From: Dehalococcoidia bacterium
Lineage (GTDB): Bacteria > Chloroflexota > Dehalococcoidia > SM23-28-2 > HRBIN24
Reading direction: 5' to 3'
NCBI GenBank assembly: GCA_025062275.1
Contig: JANXAP010000018.1
Coordinates: 180,216-244,215, forward strand
Length of the DNA stretch: 64,000 nucleotides
The notes beneath the pieces were generated by a model that made no database searches, was not told the DNA's origin, and saw nothing but the letters and a program-made list of their open reading frames with translations. Both the position numbers and the translations under genes were made by a program. Position 1 is the stretch's first letter. Each line of letters starts with the position of its first letter. Positions 50,801-59,347 of this stretch are shown piece by piece.

Positions 50801-52339
50801 ATGCTGGCCAAGGTCAACACCTGCGCGGTGGTGGGCCTCGACGGGGCTATCGTCGAGGTGGAGGTCGATATCAGCCAGGGCCTGCCCTCCTTCACCATCG
50901 TCGGACTGCCCGACACCGCCGTGCAGGAGGCTCGTGAGCGAGTCCGCTCGGCCATCCGCAATTCGGGACTGCAGTTCCCCCAGCGGCGCATAACCGTCAA
51001 CCTGGCCCCTGCCGACCTGCGAAAGGAAGGGCCCGCCTACGACCTGCCCATCGCCGTGGGGGTGCTGCTGGCATCGGGCCAGCTGGCGGCCGACCTGACC
51101 GACGCCGTCCTGCTGGGCGAGCTGGCGCTGGACGGCCAGGTTCGCCACACCGACGGCGTGCTGGCCATGGCTGCCATCGCCCGCGATCAGGGCTTTCGCA
51201 GGGCCTTCGTGCCCGAAGCCGATGCCGGCGAGGCGGCCCTGGTAGACGGCATTCAGGTGCTGCCGGTGCCCACCCTGGCCCGCCTGGTGGCCCACCTGCA
51301 AGGAGAGGAGCCGTTGCCGGCGCTGGCTGGCGGGGCGGCGCTGGAAGCTGTCGATGCGCCCTGGGACGGGGTGGACCTGGCCCACATCCGCGGACAGGAG
51401 CACGCCAAGCGAGCGCTGGAAGTGGCGGCCGCCGGCGGTCACAACCTCCTGTTCATCGGTCCCCCGGGAGCTGGCAAGACGCTGCTGGCCCGTGCCCTGC
51501 CCGGGATCCTGCCACCCATGACCCCCGAGGAAGCGCTGGAGGTGACCAAGATCTACTCGGTGGCGGGGCTGCTGCCCCCCGGGCGACCGCTGATTGTGCA
51601 GCGGCCCTTCCGCGCCCCTCACCATACTATCTCCCATGCTGGCCTGGTGGGCGGCGGCCGCGTCCCCCGTCCTGGCGAGATAACCCTCAGCCACCGAGGG
51701 GTGCTGTTCCTGGACGAGCTGCCCGAGTTCCCCCACTTGGTGCTGGAGGCCATACGTCAGCCGCTGGAGGATCGCACGGTAACGGTGAGCCGTGCACAGG
51801 GCAATGTCACCTTTCCAGCCAGCTTCATGCTGGTGGCGGCCATGAACCCGTGCCCCTGTGGCTACTACGGCGACTCGGGACGCCCCTGCACCTGCAGCGA
51901 GGCGGCCATCGCCCGCTACCAGCGGCGCATCTCGGGGCCGCTGCTGGACCGCATAGACCTCTTCGTGCACGTGCCGAGGGTGGAGGAAGAGAAGCTGCTA
52001 TCGGAGGAGGCGGTGGCCGAGCCTTCGGCGGCGGTGAGGATGCGGGTGGAGCAGGCGCGGCAGCTCCAGAGGCAGCGCTTCCAGGGCACCGGCATCACCT
52101 GCAACGCCGAGATGGGCCCCGTGGAGGTGAGGGAACACTGTCAGAGACACCTGGACGAGGGCGCTCGCTCCCTGCTCTCGCTGGCGCTGGGGCGGCTGGC
52201 CCTGTCGGCGCGGGCCTTCCATCGCGTCCTGAAGGTGGCCCGCACCATCGCCGATCTTTCGGGCGCCGAGACCATATCCGCCTCTCATGTGGCTGAAGCC
52301 CTCCAGTACCGCCAGCGGTCTTCCACAGGGCCAGGCTGA
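50801..52339 (+). CDS. comM: YifB/ComM-family Mg-chelatase-like AAA+ ATPase
   Basis: 512 residues. The N-terminal ChlI-like domain (VVGLDGAIVEVEVDISQGLP, LPDTAVQEARERVRSAI, LAPADLRKEGPAYDLPIA) is followed by an AAA+ core with Walker A FIGPPGAGKTLLAR and Walker B GVLFLDELPEF. A zinc-ribbon-like NPCPCGYYGD...CTCS insertion and the arginine finger segment follow, then a C-terminal Mg_chelatase_C domain. ComM is a branch-migration helicase that aids integration of transforming DNA; homologues occur even in non-competent bacteria. The promoter is at 50748-50777. Confidence 0.94.
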   Translation: MLAKVNTCAVVGLDGAIVEVEVDISQGLPSFTIVGLPDTAVQEARERVRSAIRNSGLQFPQRRITVNLAPADLRKEGPAYDLPIAVGVLLASGQLAADLTDAVLLGELALDGQVRHTDGVLAMAAIARDQGFRRAFVPEADAGEAALVDGIQVLPVPTLARLVAHLQGEEPLPALAGGAALEAVDAPWDGVDLAHIRGQEHAKRALEVAAAGGHNLLFIGPPGAGKTLLARALPGILPPMTPEEALEVTKIYSVAGLLPPGRPLIVQRPFRAPHHTISHAGLVGGGRVPRPGEITLSHRGVLFLDELPEFPHLVLEAIRQPLEDRTVTVSRAQGNVTFPASFMLVAAMNPCPCGYYGDSGRPCTCSEAAIARYQRRISGPLLDRIDLFVHVPRVEEEKLLSEEAVAEPSAAVRMRVEQARQLQRQRFQGTGITCNAEMGPVEVREHCQRHLDEGARSLLSLALGRLALSARAFHRVLKVARTIADLSGAETISASHVAEALQYRQRSSTGPG

Positions 52340-52370
52340 CCTCCCGATGTAACGACCGCCTATCGCCAGG

Positions 52371-52388
52371 CCTCCTAACCCTAGGAGG
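52371..52388 (+). terminator. Hairpin after comM
   Basis: CCTCCTA (52371-52377), loop ACCC, TAGGAGG (52382-52388), 32 nt after the comM stop; no T-run. The right arm contains an AGGAGG that could otherwise look like a ribosome site, but no start follows at the right distance. Confidence 0.35.
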
Positions 52389-52423
52389 AGCATTAGGTTC
52401 CGACAGGCAGGTGACGCCGCGCG

Positions 52424-54538
52424 ATGCGGGGAGACGCCAGAAAGGGGCAGGGGGAGGGGGAGGGACTCGTCTCTGCTGCGCGCCTTCGTCGGCCCCATGG
52501 CTCCCGGGAGGTATTGAAGAAGTTGCTGCGCCAGGGACCCTTCATGTGTGCCTTTTTGCACGGCCAAGGGGAGGAGGCGGTGGTCTACGACTGCTCACCC
52601 TCACTGCTCTCGCGCCTCAACCGTCGCCGCAGCGAGGTGGTGGGCCGGCCATTCGGCCGCCTCTTCTCGCCCGCCGGAGACGAGGCCAGCCCTCCATCGC
52701 CGGACGTGGTGGGCGAACCGCGGCGGGGCTATCTCTGCGGAAGGGGCGGTGAGGCGGTCCCGGTGCTCCTGTGGCTGGCGCCCATGGACGATGGCGCTCG
52801 GGACATGGTGGCCTTCATGGTGGACGTTTCCGACCTGGACCGCAGGCAGCGGGAGCTGGACGACCGCAGTAAGTGGCTGGAGTCCATCCTCGATGCCATC
52901 CGTGACGCCGTCTGGGTGCTGGACAGGGAGGAGCGCATCGTCTTCGCCAACCGCAGCTTCGCCTTCAGCACGGGCTTCCGCATGGAAGAGCTGCTGGGCA
53001 AGCACATCACTGTGGTGCTGCCCGAGGACCAGCTGCAGCGGGCGCGTCAGGTGAATCGGAGCCACATCCGCGGCGAGGCACCGCCCGCCCCGTACGAGCT
53101 GGAGGTGCGCGCCCGCGATGGCCGCATCATCCCCATCGAGGTGCACATCAATCCGGTGCGGCAGGGAGGTCGAGTGGTGGGCCTGATCGGCGTATCGCGG
53201 GACATATCCGAACGCAGGCGCTTGCAGCACCAGCTGGCCCAGATGGCCCGAACCGACCCCCTGACGGGCGTGCTCAATCGTCGGGCCTTCATGGAGGAGG
53301 TGGAGCGGGAGATGGTGCGCTCGCGCCGGGAGGGGAAGCCCTGTGCGCTCCTGTTCATCGACCTGGACGGCTTCAAGGAGGTTAACGACCAGCTGGGGCA
53401 CCGGGCGGGCGACCAGTTGCTGCGGACGGTGGTGGAGAGGGTGCGTCAGGCGGTTCGCCAACCGGACGTGGTAGGCCGTCTGGGAGGCGACGAGTTCGGC
53501 GTCCTGCTGCCTGACACCGATGGCCGCGGCGCGGCGGTGGTGGCCAGCCGCATCCTGGACACCCTGGAGTGCCCGGTGCTCCTGTTCGGGCAGGGGGTGC
53601 CGGCAGTGGCCAGCGTCGGCGTGGCCCTCTTCCCCGACCATGCCAACGACGCCGAGGAATTGCTGGCCCGGGCCGATGTGGCCATGTACAAGGCGAAGGC
53701 CGAAGGTGGCCGCCGGGCCGTCGTCTACGAGCCGGGCGAGGCCGAGGCCCGACGCCTCCAGTCTCGTCTCTCCTGGGAGGGACGGGTGCGGGCAGCCATG
53801 GCCGAGGGCCGCCTCCGCCTTTACTGCCAGCCTATCGTCGATCTGCGCAGCGGCCGGGTCGACCGCTACGAGCTGTTGCTGCGCCTGCTGGAGGACGGGG
53901 AGGTCATCCCCGCCGGCGCCTTCCTGCCCGCCATCGAGCGCACCGAACTGATACGACAGATCGACCAGTGGGTGGTGGAGCAGGCGCTGGCCCTGCTGCG
54001 GCGACTGGAGGCCGACGGTCAGTCAGTCTGCCTTCACATGGACATCCACATCAACATCTCGGGGCGGACCCTGGGCCAGAACGGGGCGACGGAGGCCATC
54101 GATAGGGCGGTGCGGGAGGCCGCACCCAGTCCCGGCCGCCTGGTTTTCGAGGTGACCGAGACCGCTGACATCGCCGATCTGGAAGGGGCCCGCCAGTTCA
54201 TGCTACGCATGAAGGAGCTTGGCTGCGCCTTCGCTGCCGACGACTTCGGCGTGGGCTACAACTCCCTCCAGCGCCTCCGCCTGCTGCCCTTCGACTTCAT
54301 CAAGATCGATGGCTCTTTCGTGGCCGGCATGACCGAGAACGAGGCCGACCGTAGGCTGGTGCGGGCCATCGCGGCTGCGGCGCGGGCCGTGGGCATGGAG
54401 TCCATAGCCGAGCAGGTGGAGGACGAGGCCACCCTGTCGGCGCTGCGCAAGTGTCGCGTCGACTACGCTCAGGGCTACTGGGCCGGGCTGCCCAGGCCTG
54501 TCGAGGAGGTATGGCCTAGTGCCGCCTCGGCCAATTGA
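52424..54538 (+). CDS. PAS-GGDEF-EAL cyclic-di-GMP regulator
   Basis: 704 residues, no membrane helix. An N-terminal PAS-like region (about 30-140) is followed by a second PAS domain (WLESILDAIRDAVWVLDREERIVFAN, about 150-265), a GGDEF domain with GGDEF at 354-358 and an I-site R345-x-x-D348, and an EAL domain from about 450. The EAL signature reads YELLLRLL, but the metal and catalytic residues (NISG, EVTE, DDFGVGYNSL, FIKIDGSF, SIAEQVE, AQGYWAG) look kept. It may therefore both make and break cyclic-di-GMP, with feedback inhibition. The start at ATG 52424 has a weak ribosome site. Confidence 0.88.
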   Translation: MRGDARKGQGEGEGLVSAARLRRPHGSREVLKKLLRQGPFMCAFLHGQGEEAVVYDCSPSLLSRLNRRRSEVVGRPFGRLFSPAGDEASPPSPDVVGEPRRGYLCGRGGEAVPVLLWLAPMDDGARDMVAFMVDVSDLDRRQRELDDRSKWLESILDAIRDAVWVLDREERIVFANRSFAFSTGFRMEELLGKHITVVLPEDQLQRARQVNRSHIRGEAPPAPYELEVRARDGRIIPIEVHINPVRQGGRVVGLIGVSRDISERRRLQHQLAQMARTDPLTGVLNRRAFMEEVEREMVRSRREGKPCALLFIDLDGFKEVNDQLGHRAGDQLLRTVVERVRQAVRQPDVVGRLGGDEFGVLLPDTDGRGAAVVASRILDTLECPVLLFGQGVPAVASVGVALFPDHANDAEELLARADVAMYKAKAEGGRRAVVYEPGEAEARRLQSRLSWEGRVRAAMAEGRLRLYCQPIVDLRSGRVDRYELLLRLLEDGEVIPAGAFLPAIERTELIRQIDQWVVEQALALLRRLEADGQSVCLHMDIHINISGRTLGQNGATEAIDRAVREAAPSPGRLVFEVTETADIADLEGARQFMLRMKELGCAFAADDFGVGYNSLQRLRLLPFDFIKIDGSFVAGMTENEADRRLVRAIAAAARAVGMESIAEQVEDEATLSALRKCRVDYAQGYWAGLPRPVEEVWPSAASAN

Positions 54539-54545
54539 TGGCCCA

Positions 54546-55424
54546 TCAGGCTAGAAGGGCGCGCAGCCGTGCCGCTTCGGCCTTCCCCTGACGGTAGCCG
54601 GCCTCGGCTGCCCCCCGCCTGCGGCGGAAGTCCATCAGGTTCAGGCCGAAGGCATCCAGCGACGCCTCGTCGGGCCGGATGAGGAAAACCTGGCTGCCCG
54701 ACTCCTCCAGGGCCTTCAGTTCCCGCTCCAGGACGAGGCGAGCGTTCTCGGCCAGCGGGTCGTTGCGTCGTGCACCCATCACCGAGAGGACCACCACCTT
54801 GGGCCAGCCGCGGGCCAGGTCGGCGTTGGTGCCCGAGCGCACCCCGCCGTCCATGTACCGGCGGCCGTTGATGGTGACCGGCGGGAAGATGCCCGGCACG
54901 GCGCAGCTGGAGGCCACCGCCCTCACCAGCGGAACCCCCGATTCCCGTGTCCAGACCATAAAGGAGCCGTCCTCGGCGTCCACTGCCGTGCAGCGGAAGT
55001 CCCGCTCCGGCCACGGGGCCTCGCCCAGGGTGCGACCGAAGCCGGCGAGCCAGGTCTCCTCGCTGATGGTCTGGGCGCGAAGGGCGAAGGCCCCGATCTC
55101 GCGTCGCAGGTCCTCGGGCCTGCCGCTGCCCAGACGCAGGCGGGTGAACATCTCCAGGAAGGCCTGCATGTTGGCCTGGGCCGCCTCCTGCAGGGGCCTG
55201 TCGCCTTCGGACCGTGCCTCGGCGGCCAGTTGGGCCTGCAGCATCTGGGAGGGGTGGCGTCCCAGGGCCAACTGGGCCCCCACCACCGACCCTGCCGAGG
55301 TGCCGATTATCAGCTCTGCTCGCAACAGGTCTACGCCTTCCTCCGCCAGCCCGGCAATGATGCCCGTTTCCCAGGCAATCCCCACAGGCCCGCCGCCCCC
55401 CAGGACAAGGGCCAGTCCCTTCAT
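54546..55424 (-). CDS. Patatin-like phospholipase
   Basis: 292 residues. Motifs in order: the oxyanion loop LVLGGGGPVGIAWETGII, the nucleophile elbow LIIGTSAGSVVGAQ (GxSxG) and the catalytic Asp in YMDGGVRSGTNADLA, making a Ser-Asp dyad. Patatins hydrolyse acyl esters of lipids; some bacterial ones are toxins, but there is no sign here of secretion. ATG 55424 follows AAAAGGAGGCGCC. It is convergent with the GGDEF-EAL gene, 7 nt apart. A TAAAAT box lies at 55476-55471. Confidence 0.9.
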   Translation of the reverse strand: MKGLALVLGGGGPVGIAWETGIIAGLAEEGVDLLRAELIIGTSAGSVVGAQLALGRHPSQMLQAQLAAEARSEGDRPLQEAAQANMQAFLEMFTRLRLGSGRPEDLRREIGAFALRAQTISEETWLAGFGRTLGEAPWPERDFRCTAVDAEDGSFMVWTRESGVPLVRAVASSCAVPGIFPPVTINGRRYMDGGVRSGTNADLARGWPKVVVLSVMGARRNDPLAENARLVLERELKALEESGSQVFLIRPDEASLDAFGLNLMDFRRRRGAAEAGYRQGKAEAARLRALLA

Positions 55425-55470
55425 GGCGCCTCCTTTTATGACCCTCGCGTCAGCGTCAAGCTGCGGGGCC

Positions 55471-55476
55471 ATTTTA
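55471..55476 (-). promoter_or_regulatory. Putative -10 box TAAAAT for the patatin gene
   Basis: Minus-strand TAAAAT followed by GGCCCC, about 47 nt before the ATG; no clear -35. Confidence 0.4.
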
Positions 55477-55539
55477 GCAGGGGCCGCTGTCGCTGCCCAG
55501 GCGGCCGTCTATATTGGTAGCGGACGGTAAAAGCGAGAG

Positions 55540-56349
55540 ATGGCCGAGCCGCTGCCGGACCCCGAGTCGTTGGCCTCCCTCCTTCCCCGTCCCCTGGGAC
55601 TGTTCTCGGACGTGGACGGCACCCTGTCGCCCATCGCTCCCACTCCCGGAGCGGCTAGGCTGCCCTCGTCCATCCTCGAGCTGCTGGAGGCGTTGGCGGC
55701 CGTCGGCGTGCTGGTGGCGCTCCTCTCGGGGCGGCGGGCGGAGGAGCTGCGGCGCTGGGTGGGGCTGGAGGGCATCGTCTACGTGGGCAGTCACGGCCTG
55801 GAGCGGTGGGAGGAAGGGCGGATGCGAACGGTGCCCGGGCTGGGCCGTTACCGTCGTCTGGCCCGCGCCGCCCTGGCCGAGCTGCAGCGGCTGGACCTGC
55901 CGGGCCTGCTCCTGGAGGACAAGGAGGTCGGGGTGGCCGTCCACTACCGGCTCTCGCCTTCCCCCGAGGCTGCCCGGGAGGCGGTGCTGGCGGCTATCAC
56001 CGCCTCCCCCGCCTGCCGCTCCTTCTGGGTGCTGGAAGGGAAGATGGTCCTGGAGCTGAGGCCGCCCGTAGGGGCCGACAAGGGCACCGCCGCCCTGGAG
56101 CTGGCGCGACGCCACCATCTGCGGGGGGTGCTGGCCCTGGGCGACGATGTCACCGATGTACCCATGTTCCGCCGCCTGCGGCGGGCCTCCGGCCTGCGGG
56201 CGGTTTGTGTGGCGGTGGCCAGCCCCGAGACACCGCCTCTCGTGCTGGAGCTGGCCCACTACCGGGTGGAGGGCGTGGAGGGGGTGGAAACGCTGCTGCG
56301 GGGGCTGCTCAGGGCCTTTGCCCCTGGGCCACCGCCCATAAATCCCTGA
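55540..56349 (+). CDS. otsB: Trehalose-6-phosphate phosphatase-like HAD hydrolase
   Basis: 269 residues. The HAD nucleophile block GLFSDVDGTLSPIAPTPGAARLP (DxDGTL) is typical of OtsB, with VALLSGRRAEELRR, VGSHGLERW, and ALGDDVTDVPMFRRL (GDDxTD). It would dephosphorylate trehalose-6-phosphate or a related disaccharide phosphate. Its last 41 nt overlap the 3' end of the oppositely oriented GT20 gene. The frame starts at ATG 55540 without a strong ribosome site; a TATATT box at 55510-55515 may serve as -10. Confidence 0.87.
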   Translation: MAEPLPDPESLASLLPRPLGLFSDVDGTLSPIAPTPGAARLPSSILELLEALAAVGVLVALLSGRRAEELRRWVGLEGIVYVGSHGLERWEEGRMRTVPGLGRYRRLARAALAELQRLDLPGLLLEDKEVGVAVHYRLSPSPEAAREAVLAAITASPACRSFWVLEGKMVLELRPPVGADKGTAALELARRHHLRGVLALGDDVTDVPMFRRLRRASGLRAVCVAVASPETPPLVLELAHYRVEGVEGVETLLRGLLRAFAPGPPPINP

Positions 56350-57844
56350 GCTGTGCCTCCAGCCAGTGGAGGATGTCCTCCTCCTGGACCAGTCGCCGCA
56401 GGGCCTCTGCCCTTCGGCGCCGTTCCTCATGGGGCATGGTGCATGCCTGATAGAGGGCCTGGACCATCCCTTCCATGTCGGTGGGACAGATGGAGATGGC
56501 CGCCTCTTTCAGCTGCTCGTGGGCTCCGGCCATCTCCGACAGCACCAGCACCCCATTCCGACGGTTCACCAGAGGCCCCTCTTTGGCCACCAGGTTCATG
56601 CCATCGATGATGGGGCTGACGAACAGCACGTCGTAGAGGCTCAGGGCGGCGATGGCCTGGGGGTAGTTGTGCTCGTAAAATATGCGCACCGGCTGCCATT
56701 CCTCGTCGCCGAAGCGGTCGTTGATCTCGTCGGTGAGCTGGAACACCTCGTCCACATAGTTGCGGTAGACGTCCAGCTCCGTGCGGGAGGGCACCAGGAA
56801 CTGCAGCAGCACTGCTCGCCTCTGGAAGTCAGGATAGCGCCACAGGAATTCCTCCCAGGCCCTCAGCGAGCGCACGATGTTCTTGCTGGGCTCGGCCCGG
56901 TCCACTCGCACCACCGTGCAGTCGGCCAGGAACGGGGCCAGGCGGCGACGATAGCGCTCCACCTCGGCGCTTTCGGCCAGCTCCGACAGGCCCTGCACGT
57001 CCACAGACACGGGGTAGTGGGCCACGTAGGTGGTATGGCCCTCGTAAGTGATGGTGAAGTGCTGGTGGTCCACGATGGCGTCGGGCAGAATGTTCTCACA
57101 GGCGTAGAGGAAGTTGCGGGCATCGTAGCGCGTCTGCATCCCCACGATATCGGCGGCGCAGAGGGAGGCGTGGATGGACTGGCGCATGTGTCTGGGCAGC
57201 AGCCCCCAGTAGCGCGGCGCCGGCCAGGGGATGTGGGTGAAATGGAGGACGGTGGCCTCGGGCAGGAGGGCCTTCACCTCGGCGGGCACCAGGTACAGGT
57301 GGTAGTCGTGGACGATGACGAAGGGCGACCCTCCCTGCCGGGATGCCTCTTCGGCGATGGCACGGGCAAAGGCCCGGTTCACCGGCACGTAGCCCGAGTC
57401 CCAGGCCTGATGCACGGCCCGACCGATGATGGGCGACCAGGGAGCGTTCCACATGTAGTGCTGCACGAACCAGAGGAGGGGGTTGGCGAAGACGTAATAG
57501 TAGCGGCGGTAGGTGCGCTCGGGCACGACTACCAGGCGAAGGCGCATATTCATGTCCGCCAGCTCGATGACGCCGTCGTTGGCCTGGGCCGCCTCGCGGT
57601 CGTTCTCGTCCATGGCGGCGGCCACCCAGGTGATGGGCACGAAGCGGGCGGCCGACAGGAGGGCCGTCACCAGGCCGCCGCTGCCCCGCCGCGGCTGGAG
57701 GGAGCCATCGGCCCGACGGACGAACTCGATGGGCCCGCGGTTGCTGGCGACGATGAGGCGGCGGGAGTCCAGCACCCGCCGGCACAGCTCTTCCAGCCGT
57801 GCCAGCTTGCTGTCCAGCAGGCCCTGGACCTCCCGGGCTTCCAT
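56309..57844 (-). CDS. otsA: GT20-family trehalose-6-phosphate synthase-like glycosyltransferase
   Basis: 511 residues. N-terminal RLIVASNRGPIEFVRR and GSGGLVTALLSAAR match the UDP-glucose/glucose-6-phosphate-binding start of OtsA, with VHDYHLYLVPAEVKALLPEA, FTHIPWPAPRYWGLLP and the donor loop VSPIIDGMNLVAKEGPLVNR. The active-site segment reads VVRVDRAEPSKNIVRSLRAW, where classic OtsA has 'vDRlDYtKGi'. The pairing with the phosphatase gene suggests a two-step compatible-solute route, probably trehalose, but glucosylglycerol-type products cannot be ruled out. A perfect TTGACA lies at 57930-57925, with a weak -10. Confidence 0.85.
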   Translation of the reverse strand: MEAREVQGLLDSKLARLEELCRRVLDSRRLIVASNRGPIEFVRRADGSLQPRRGSGGLVTALLSAARFVPITWVAAAMDENDREAAQANDGVIELADMNMRLRLVVVPERTYRRYYYVFANPLLWFVQHYMWNAPWSPIIGRAVHQAWDSGYVPVNRAFARAIAEEASRQGGSPFVIVHDYHLYLVPAEVKALLPEATVLHFTHIPWPAPRYWGLLPRHMRQSIHASLCAADIVGMQTRYDARNFLYACENILPDAIVDHQHFTITYEGHTTYVAHYPVSVDVQGLSELAESAEVERYRRRLAPFLADCTVVRVDRAEPSKNIVRSLRAWEEFLWRYPDFQRRAVLLQFLVPSRTELDVYRNYVDEVFQLTDEINDRFGDEEWQPVRIFYEHNYPQAIAALSLYDVLFVSPIIDGMNLVAKEGPLVNRRNGVLVLSEMAGAHEQLKEAAISICPTDMEGMVQALYQACTMPHEERRRRAEALRRLVQEEDILHWLEAQLRDLWAVAQGQRP

Positions 57845-57951
57845 GGCAGCTGTCCTGCAGCGGGGGCTGGCGAGCGCCCCCTCGAGAAGGCACCTCTAGG
57901 AAGGATGGTGCCAGCGCTTGGAGCTGTCAACCGACTAGGCAGGGCCGCAGC

Positions 57952-57981
57952 TTGAAAGCCCCGACGGGGGCGCCTTATCAT
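57952..57981 (+). promoter_or_regulatory. Promoter of tRNA-Arg
   Basis: TTGAAA (57952-57957), 18 nt, TATCAT (57976-57981), about 15 nt before the mature tRNA 5' end. Confidence 0.65.
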
Positions 57982-57996
57982 TTAGCTGCGGAGGAC

Positions 57997-58072
57997 GCCC
58001 CCGTAGCTCAGTGGAGAGAGCGCCGGCCTCCGGAGCCGGAGAGCGTGGGTTCGAGTCCCACCGGGGGTGCCA
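57997..58072 (+). tRNA. tRNA-Arg (anticodon CCG)
   Basis: A 76-nt cloverleaf with encoded CCA. The acceptor GCCCCCG (57997-58003) pairs with CGGGGGT (58062-58068), discriminator G. The D-arm is GCTC/GAGC, the anticodon stem CCGGC/GCCGG with loop CTCCGGA gives CCG, and the T-arm is GTGGG-TTCGAGT-CCCAC. It reads the Arg codon CGG. There is no terminator that I can see after it. Confidence 0.97.
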
Positions 58073-58220
58073 GCGCAAAAGCTCCCCCTACCGCTGCTCC
58101 CCGCTGTGTCTGCGCCCGGACAGCCGTTCTCGCCCTCGTCCCCAATGCAGGGCGATGGGCGGTGTGGTACAGTGGGCCTGTCCTGCCCGATTCAGGCAAG
58201 AGCAAAAGGAGGACGCTGCC

Positions 58221-58655
58221 GTGGCTGTGAGACCCGTGCCCGAGGGCTACCACACCGTTACCCCTTTCTTGATGGTCAACGGGGCCGCCCGCTTCATCGA
58301 CTTCCTCAAGGCCGCCTTCGGGGCCGAGGAGATGTTCCGCATGCCGGGGCCGCAGGGCAACGTAATGCACGCCGAGGTGCGGATCGGGGATTCCATCATC
58401 ATGCTAGCCGATGCCACCGACGAGCACCCGCCCAAGCCGGCCATGTTCTACCTCTACGTCGAGGACGCCGACGCCCTCTACCGACGCGCCCTCCAGGCCG
58501 GCGCGACTTCGTTGGCCGAGCCTGTCGACCACTTCTACGGCGACCGGGCCGGGGCAGTCCAGGACGACTGGGGTAACCAGTGGTGGATCGCCACCCACAT
58601 CGAGGACGTGTCGCCGGAGGAGTTGGCCCGCCGCATCGCCGCCGGCCGGCAATAG
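58221..58655 (+). CDS. VOC-family (PhnB/glyoxalase-like) protein
   Basis: 144 residues from GTG 58221, eight nt after GGAGG. It opens VPEGYHTVTPFLMVNGAARFIDFLKAAFGAEE, with GNVMHAEVRIGDSIIMLAD and YVEDADALYRRALQAGA, then DRAGAVQDDWGNQWWIATH. The two beta-alpha-beta-beta-beta units and the 'YhtvtPyl...A..aidFYk.aFGAeE' start match PhnB-like members of the vicinal oxygen chelate superfamily. The metal ligands and substrate are not certain. It stands between tRNA-Arg and a convergent DinB-like gene. Confidence 0.85.
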   Translation: MAVRPVPEGYHTVTPFLMVNGAARFIDFLKAAFGAEEMFRMPGPQGNVMHAEVRIGDSIIMLADATDEHPPKPAMFYLYVEDADALYRRALQAGATSLAEPVDHFYGDRAGAVQDDWGNQWWIATHIEDVSPEELARRIAAGRQ

Positions 58656-58659
58656 CGGC

Positions 58660-58684
58660 CCGGCTCGCCACGGAGGCGAGCTGG
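58660..58684. terminator. Bidirectional-type hairpin between VOC and DinB-like genes
   Basis: CCGGCTCGCC (58660-58669) pairs with GGCGAGCTGG (58675-58684) through a 10-bp stem with one G-U, loop ACGGA. It fills the gap between two convergent stop codons; no T-run on either side. Confidence 0.5.
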
Positions 58685-58692
58685 CCAGGGCG

Positions 58693-59229
58693 CTAGCTGG
58701 TCAGGAAGCGGCGGCCGCGCTGGTCCGGCTCCTGGCCGGTGAGATATCGGGGACGGTAGCCAGGCTCTTGCCCCAGCACCTGGTCGTAGTGCATACGGTC
58801 GTGGCGGTAATAGGAGCGCAGCCACTGCAGGACAGTCAGGGTCCCGAATAGGGAGTTGGTAGCGGTGCGGTCGTAGTCCTGGGGTTTCAGGGCCTTTATC
58901 ATCTCCAGGGTCTTTTCGCGCTGTCGCTTCAGCTCCGCCAGCAGCTCTTCCTTGCTGGCCTGGTTGGCCCGGTCTACCGGGATGGCCACCGGCTCTCCCA
59001 GGACGCCGTCCAGGTTGGGATTGTCCTCCTGGAGGGCCTTCTGGACCCAGGCCCGGTAGGCGGACTCGGCCTCGCACAGGTGGGCTATCTGCTCCTTGGG
59101 CGTCCACTCGCCGGGCTTGGCGGGGGTGCTGGCCTCCTCCTCCGAGAGGGACTCCAGGAGGCTCAGGAGCCGTGCCCGCTCCTGCTCCATTTTGGTCAGC
59201 AGCTCGCGGATGGCGGCCTCGTCGGCCAT
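58693..59229 (-). CDS. DinB/YfiT-like four-helix protein
   Basis: 178 residues from ATG 59229, with CAGGAGG 11 nt before. N-terminal DEAAIRELLTKMEQERARLL and PGEWTPKEQIAHLCEAESAYRAW match the DinB-type bundle, whose first metal His lies in 'iaHL'. Two later His in YYRHDRMHYDQVL complete the usual three-His nickel/zinc site. Members include damage-inducible proteins and thiol-dependent transferases (bacillithiol/mycothiol users). The thiol or substrate here is unknown. Confidence 0.82.
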   Translation of the reverse strand: MADEAAIRELLTKMEQERARLLSLLESLSEEEASTPAKPGEWTPKEQIAHLCEAESAYRAWVQKALQEDNPNLDGVLGEPVAIPVDRANQASKEELLAELKRQREKTLEMIKALKPQDYDRTATNSLFGTLTVLQWLRSYYRHDRMHYDQVLGQEPGYRPRYLTGQEPDQRGRRFLTS

Positions 59230-59310
59230 GGACAAGACCTCCTGTTGGGCTAGGGCCATGATAGCCCCCACCGGGGAGGGCGGGCAATTCCCGTAGTCCA
59301 GTCGACTTAG

Positions 59311-59316
59311 TAGAAT
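59311..59316 (+). promoter_or_regulatory. Putative -10 box TAGAAT for the rhodanese gene
   Basis: TAGAAT 31 nt before the ATG, with only a weak TTCCCG 17 nt further upstream. Confidence 0.35.
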
Positions 59317-59347
59317 ATTCCTCGGAACGAGTGCGGAGGGGACCATC

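Noticed and set aside
57997..58072. tRNA-Arg as an attachment site of an integrated element
   Set aside because: No integrase nearby, no partial tRNA repeat seen downstream, and flanking genes are ordinary chromosomal ones.
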